From Paenibacillus phyllosphaerae (GTDB lineage: Bacteria > Bacillota > Bacilli > Paenibacillales > Paenibacillaceae): a stretch of DNA of 64,000 bases. Within the stretch, counting starts at the first letter, position 1; every line of letters begins with the position of its first letter. The notes below the pieces were generated by a model. It saw only the letters and a list, made by a program, of their open reading frames with translations, ran no database searches and was not told the DNA's origin. Made by a program: the position numbers and the translations under genes. This document shows, piece by piece, positions 60,748-64,000 of this stretch. The DNA lies in the NCBI RefSeq assembly GCF_014192105.1, contig NZ_JACHXK010000002.1:431380-495379 (forward strand), given 5' to 3'.

Positions 60748-61594
60748 CGGTATCTTAATCATTTTACTTCTTGCGGCAGCTGGCATTGCGATATTATCTT
60801 GGATGGTTCGCGAAGCAAATAAGCATCGACTCGATGCGCAAACGGTTCATCTGGCGGAACTGCCGGCTTCGTTCGAGGGGACGAGGGTATTATTTTTGTC
60901 CGATGTCCATGCACGGGAAATCCCGGATCTGCTTATCCAGCATGCCAAGGAGGATGGCCCGGTAGATTTGGTGCTCATCGGCGGAGATTTAAGGGAGCAT
61001 GGCGTACCGCTTGAACGAAGCAGAAGCAATATTCGCAAGCTGTTAACGCTTGCGCCCGTCTATATGGTATACGGCAATCATGATTATGATGAGGATATTC
61101 GTTCATTCGATGTTATGTTGCGCGAAGAAGGGGTTCGAGTGCTAATCAACGAATCGGTCATCCTGGAGCAACAAGACGGCGCAAGGGTACGGCTTGCAGG
61201 CACCGACGACCCGCGGACATTGCGGGAAGACGTAGCCATGACGCTCAGTCATCCGGAGGTCGAGCCGGGAATATGCACGATAATGCTGGCGCATGATCCG
61301 GAAATTATCGAGCGTCTGAGCGAATCGGAAGAGCGGCAGATTAACCTGATAATGTCCGGCCACACACATGGAGGGCAAATCGTATTGCCGTTGATCGGGC
61401 CGCTCGTAATCTCGTCGAATATCCGAAAATATACGTATGGCTGGTTTACGTTTGACGGTAAGAAGCAAACAACCGCCACGGATGTGCGGCGGTTGTTCGT
61501 CAGCCGGGGGCTAGGCACATCCAAGTTCCCGCTGCGCCTGGGCGCTCCGGCCGAATATCATATTTTCACTCTGAAATCTGGCTCTTCTCGTTAG
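60737..61594 (+). CDS. Membrane-anchored metallophosphoesterase (YkuE-like)
   Basis: Calcineurin-like phosphoesterase of 285 residues with an amino-terminal membrane helix (about 3-22) and all metal motifs: FLSDVHA, IGGDLREH, YGNHDYDED, LAHDPE and SGHTHGGQI. Similar proteins (YkuE, YaeI) are thought to work on lipid-type substrates such as UDP-diacylglucosamine-like compounds; here the substrate is unknown. ATG at 60737 overlaps the previous gene. The 3' end overlaps the convergent deacetylase gene by 29 bases. Confidence 0.87.
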   Translation: MVFNGILIILLLAAAGIAILSWMVREANKHRLDAQTVHLAELPASFEGTRVLFLSDVHAREIPDLLIQHAKEDGPVDLVLIGGDLREHGVPLERSRSNIRKLLTLAPVYMVYGNHDYDEDIRSFDVMLREEGVRVLINESVILEQQDGARVRLAGTDDPRTLREDVAMTLSHPEVEPGICTIMLAHDPEIIERLSESEERQINLIMSGHTHGGQIVLPLIGPLVISSNIRKYTYGWFTFDGKKQTTATDVRRLFVSRGLGTSKFPLRLGAPAEYHIFTLKSGSSR

Positions 61595-62528
61595 TTTCAA
61601 TTGTCGCGGGGTCAATGAAGGTATACCCCTTATCTTTCAACTTCGTCAGCAAGGAATCGAGAGCGTCTTTGGTCCATGGCAATTCATGCATCAGGATATT
61701 AGCGCCCGAATGGAGCTGCTCCAATACATTAGCAATGACTTTGTCGGGTTTGTCTTTCGTACTGCTGTCCCAGTCAAGGGAGCCGTTGGACCATGTCATA
61801 TAGAGCAGACCTTGATCAGCGGCAATTTTCTTCACTTTATCGCCGCCTGAGCCGAAGGGCGGGCGGAAGAACCTCGGCGTCGTTCCCGTTGTTTCCTTAA
61901 CGATGGATTGGACGTCGCCGATTTGTTTTGTAATGACGGATTCGTTTTCTTGTTTGAGATCGATATGTTCCCAAGAATGGTTGCCGATCGTCTGCCCGCG
62001 TTCGGCTATTTTTTTCAGCAATTCCGGTTTTGCTTTGACGCGGTATCCGTTAACGAAGAAGATCGCTTTGGCATGGTGCTTATCCAATGTGTCCAGCATG
62101 GCAGTTAACGTCTCATCGTCTTTCGGGCCATCGTCAAAGGTGAGCAGCACCGCCTTCTTCGGTGCGTTCGTGCCTTCGATGGGGACGAAGCGGTAGGCGT
62201 CGTTCATTCGATATAATTTCTCGCGTTTGCTTGGTGCTTCGGACATTGGAGCTTGCTTGTCCGCCGACGTTTCTGGTGCTGTCTGCGAGTTAGCCGAAGC
62301 AGGCTGATCGGATGCGGGAGCAGGAACGGGTACGGGCACGGACTTCGTGACCGAATTGGAGTTAGTCTTGGGTGAGGCGGAATTTCCGCCTTTCCCATTA
62401 TCCGTCTGATTTGCATTATTCTCAGGCTGTATGTTGTTTGACTGTTCCGAAGGCGAGTTGTTCCCGCAGGCAACCAGAAGCGATAATAATACAGTCGCAA
62501 TCGTAATCCGCTGCAAATTTTGTATCAT
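61566..62528 (-). CDS. Polysaccharide deacetylase lipoprotein (NodB domain)
   Basis: Lipid-anchored carbohydrate esterase 4 enzyme, probably acting on peptidoglycan or another wall glycan. The 320 residues have a lipoprotein signal with lipobox LLVAC (Cys21), a Ser/Asn/Pro-rich linker of about 90 residues, and the NodB domain with LTFDDGPKD (catalytic Asp and metal Asp), the metal histidines in GNHSWEHID, RFFRPPFGSGG and NILMHELPWT. ATG at 62528 is 12 bases after AGGAGG, ATG at 62537 only 3; neither is ideal. Confidence 0.88.
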   Translation of the reverse strand: MIQNLQRITIATVLLSLLVACGNNSPSEQSNNIQPENNANQTDNGKGGNSASPKTNSNSVTKSVPVPVPAPASDQPASANSQTAPETSADKQAPMSEAPSKREKLYRMNDAYRFVPIEGTNAPKKAVLLTFDDGPKDDETLTAMLDTLDKHHAKAIFFVNGYRVKAKPELLKKIAERGQTIGNHSWEHIDLKQENESVITKQIGDVQSIVKETTGTTPRFFRPPFGSGGDKVKKIAADQGLLYMTWSNGSLDWDSSTKDKPDKVIANVLEQLHSGANILMHELPWTKDALDSLLTKLKDKGYTFIDPATIETNEKSQISE

Positions 62529-62703
62529 GAGCTGCATTCCCCTCCTGTCGTTTCATTAGATTACCCTTAAATCGTCCTATTTGTATCATACTTACGGGTG
62601 AGCAACCTATTCATATCTTTCCTGAATTTGTGGAGCATGCCGCGCGCCAAGCCAGGCCACAATACGTAGTGAATCCAACGATCACAAAGGAGGACTCACG
62701 CAT

Positions 62704-63042
62704 ATGAGATTGACCGGATTTATTATGGGTACTGTTGCAGGGATGATGACTGCCGCTTATTTGTCCAAGAAACGCCCAGGTATGGTAGCATGGGCGGGAG
62801 CCGCAACAGGTGATATGTTGTCTTCGGTAAAAGGCAAGGCGATCAGCGCAGTCATGAACCGGAAATTCGGGCGTGAGACCAACGCAGCTACGGCTGCCGC
62901 TCCAACTTCGACGGCAGTAAAAACTGCCGGAAGTTCGACGAACTCCACCGATTCTTGGAATCAAATCGAAGTGCTCATGAATGCCGATCCGCAAGTAAAA
63001 GCGGAAGCTGAGGAGATCGTCAAAGAGAACCAAACGCATTAA
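62704..63042 (+). CDS. Small protein of unknown function with amino-terminal membrane segment (112 aa)
   Basis: No family recognised; the shape is like YtxH-type proteins. Residues 3-20 (LTGFIMGTVAGMMTAAYL) are a Gly-rich membrane helix, followed by KKRPGM, a second weakly hydrophobic part, an Ala/Thr-rich linker (TNAATAAAPTSTAVKTAGSS) and an acidic helix (QVKAEAEEIVKEN). RBS AAAGGAGGA. Single gene ended by a terminator. Confidence 0.78.
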   Translation: MRLTGFIMGTVAGMMTAAYLSKKRPGMVAWAGAATGDMLSSVKGKAISAVMNRKFGRETNAATAAAPTSTAVKTAGSSTNSTDSWNQIEVLMNADPQVKAEAEEIVKENQTH

Positions 63043-63061
63043 GCTTTACCTTGCAAAAAGC

Positions 63062-63089
63062 TTGGGCCATCCCTAATCGGATGGCCCAA
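63062..63089 (-). terminator. Perfect hairpin with T tract on the minus strand
   Basis: Perfect 11-bp stem (63062-63072 with 63079-63089). The T-rich side is GCTTTTTGC read on the minus strand, so it works best for leftward transcription, though no minus-strand gene lies to its right within the window. Confidence 0.5.
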
Positions 63090-63105
63090 AAGCTTGAACA
63101 AAAAT

Positions 63106-63165
63106 GAATCGCCAACGCCGTCTCTTCCGTATGAAAGGGGAGGCAGCTTGGCGATTCTTTTTTTG
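63106..63165 (+). terminator. Terminator after the 112-aa gene
   Basis: GAATCGCCAA pairs with TTGGCGATTC, an inner CTCTTCC/GGGGAG stem adds to it, and TTTTTTTT follows. The rest of the 63043-63345 gap shows no other clear feature. Confidence 0.85.
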
Positions 63166-63345
63166 TCCGATCTAGTGCATTCCAAGTACGAAAATGATAA
63201 CATAGGTATATAGCACGAATTAAGCACACATTGCTCGCTGTTTCATACGCTGTTAAATAACAGATACAACCGCAATCCTTTGCGCCATTGCAATCTGTTT
63301 GCTCCGCGAAACGAAGCAGATGCTTTCGAAGAGGAGGATCCTAAC

Positions 63346-63954
63346 ATGAAAATCGAACGACTCAATCAAGATAAAATACGAATTTTCCTGACGTTCGACG
63401 ACCTGCTGGAGCGTGGGATCCAGAAGGAAGACATGTGGCGCGAAATTCCGAAGGTGCATGAGCTGTTCAGCGAGATGATGGATCAAGCCTACACCGAACT
63501 CGGTTTCGATGCCAACGGGCCATTGGCAGTAGAAGTGTTCGCGCTTCCGGCTCAAGGTATGGTCGTAATCGTCACGCGGGGCAAGGTGAACGGAAGACCC
63601 GAAGAACGGGCACTCGAAGACGAAGACAGCGACGAGGATGTATATGAGCTCGAGGTTACGATGGAACAGAGCGATGTCGTCCTATATGCGTTCCGCGATT
63701 TCGAACATGTTATTGATGCTTGCAAACAACTGCATACAGCCGGATTGTCTGAGGACGGACGTCTCTATGCATACAACGGTAAATATATGCTTGCCTTTGA
63801 ACCGGCAGGCCTGGAGCTTGCTCGCTATCAGGTATTGATTGCGGTGCTTGCTGAATATGGTGAAGCTGCCTCTGTAACGACCGCAGTTTTGGATGAATAT
63901 GGGAAGGTCATTATTCCTGCTAAAGCTGTAACCGAAATCTGCATCCATTTTTAA
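63346..63954 (+). CDS. mecA: Adaptor protein MecA
   Basis: ClpC adaptor that delivers proteins such as ComK for degradation by ClpCP and helps assemble ClpC. The 202 residues have the target-binding amino domain (MKIERLNQDKIRIFLTFDDL, MWREIPKVHELFSEMMDQAY), an acidic linker (ERALEDEDSDEDVYELE) and the ClpC-binding carboxy domain (VVLYAFRDFEHVIDACKQLH, LYAYNGKYMLAFEPAG). ATG at 63346 after GAGGATCC-type site; an in-frame extension to 63280 is not needed. Bacillus has two paralogues, MecA and YpbH; I cannot fully tell which this equals. Confidence 0.88.
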   Translation: MKIERLNQDKIRIFLTFDDLLERGIQKEDMWREIPKVHELFSEMMDQAYTELGFDANGPLAVEVFALPAQGMVVIVTRGKVNGRPEERALEDEDSDEDVYELEVTMEQSDVVLYAFRDFEHVIDACKQLHTAGLSEDGRLYAYNGKYMLAFEPAGLELARYQVLIAVLAEYGEAASVTTAVLDEYGKVIIPAKAVTEICIHF

Positions 63955-64000
63955 CATGAACGCACTGATGGAGCATCATTAGCGGCATTTCCGCTAGCAT

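Overview
The window is chromosomal DNA from an endospore-forming, low- to mid-GC Gram-positive bacterium, most likely Paenibacillaceae (Paenibacillus/Cohnella type). This rests on spo0A, spoIVB, spoIIAA-spoIIAB-sigF, spoVA, spoIIM, dacB/dacF, spmA-spmB, gerW, mciZ and the resABCDE cluster, on strong AGGAGG ribosome sites, and on a gene order that follows the Bacillus spo0A-to-res region with Paenibacillus-type changes. Base composition is even, and there are no tRNA or rRNA genes, transposases, integrases of mobile elements, or CRISPR arrays.

Layout. 1-8.2 kb: dxs (5' cut), tlyA, a membrane-anchored protein of unknown function, argR, recN, spoIVB and spo0A, the last with three 0A boxes and a sigma-H-type promoter. 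8.4-11.8 kb: an RNA polymerase sigma factor, a ClpP paralogue and a chemoreceptor. 11.9-18.2 kb: a DUF2627 protein and the branched-chain keto-acid dehydrogenase genes lpdV-bkdAA-bkdAB-bkdB followed by lipB. 18.2-22.9 kb: a 32-codon Prli42-like miniprotein, a PepT-like peptidase, mciZ (46 aa), nudF, endoQ, spoIIM and fur. 23-25.6 kb: a subtilase and ald. 25.8-30.9 kb: yqzK, xerD, deoB, punA, a Spo0E-like phosphatase and pdp. 31-31.5 kb: a gene-free stretch rich in hairpins. 31.5-37.5 kb: dacF, spoIIAA-AB-sigF, a terminator, then spoVAA-AB-AF. 37.6-44.4 kb: lysA, ppiB, an unknown gene, an FMN riboswitch and ribD-E-BA-H. 44.4-50.7 kb: scpA-scpB, ytfI-gerW, dacB-spmA-spmB and rluB. 50.7-56.4 kb: resABC and resDE. 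56.6-64 kb: serA (minus) with a terminator-containing leader, a rhodanese, an unknown anchored protein, a CPBP protease / 77-aa membrane protein / phosphoesterase cluster, a polysaccharide deacetylase lipoprotein, a small unknown protein and mecA.

Most of the window is the sporulation and stationary-phase core. Spo0A turns on spoIIA; sigma-F and sigma-E genes act in forespore and mother cell (spoIVB, spoIIM, dacB, dacF, spmAB, spoVA, mciZ, gerW). Between them lie house-keeping blocks: anteiso/iso fatty-acid precursor supply, riboflavin, nucleoside salvage, cytochrome c assembly and redox signalling. Well over ten genes start with TTG or GTG.

No wholly new large system stands out. The points most worth a second look are small: two miniprotein genes missed by ordinary length cut-offs, a RecB/Cas4-like but degenerate membrane-anchored domain next to argR, a CPBP protease operon with a 77-aa membrane protein carrying a duplicated SRVEK motif, a promoter-to-terminator RNA ahead of serA, a terminator that splits sigF from spoVA and has the sigF stop codon in its loop, and the repeat-like hairpin region before dacF.
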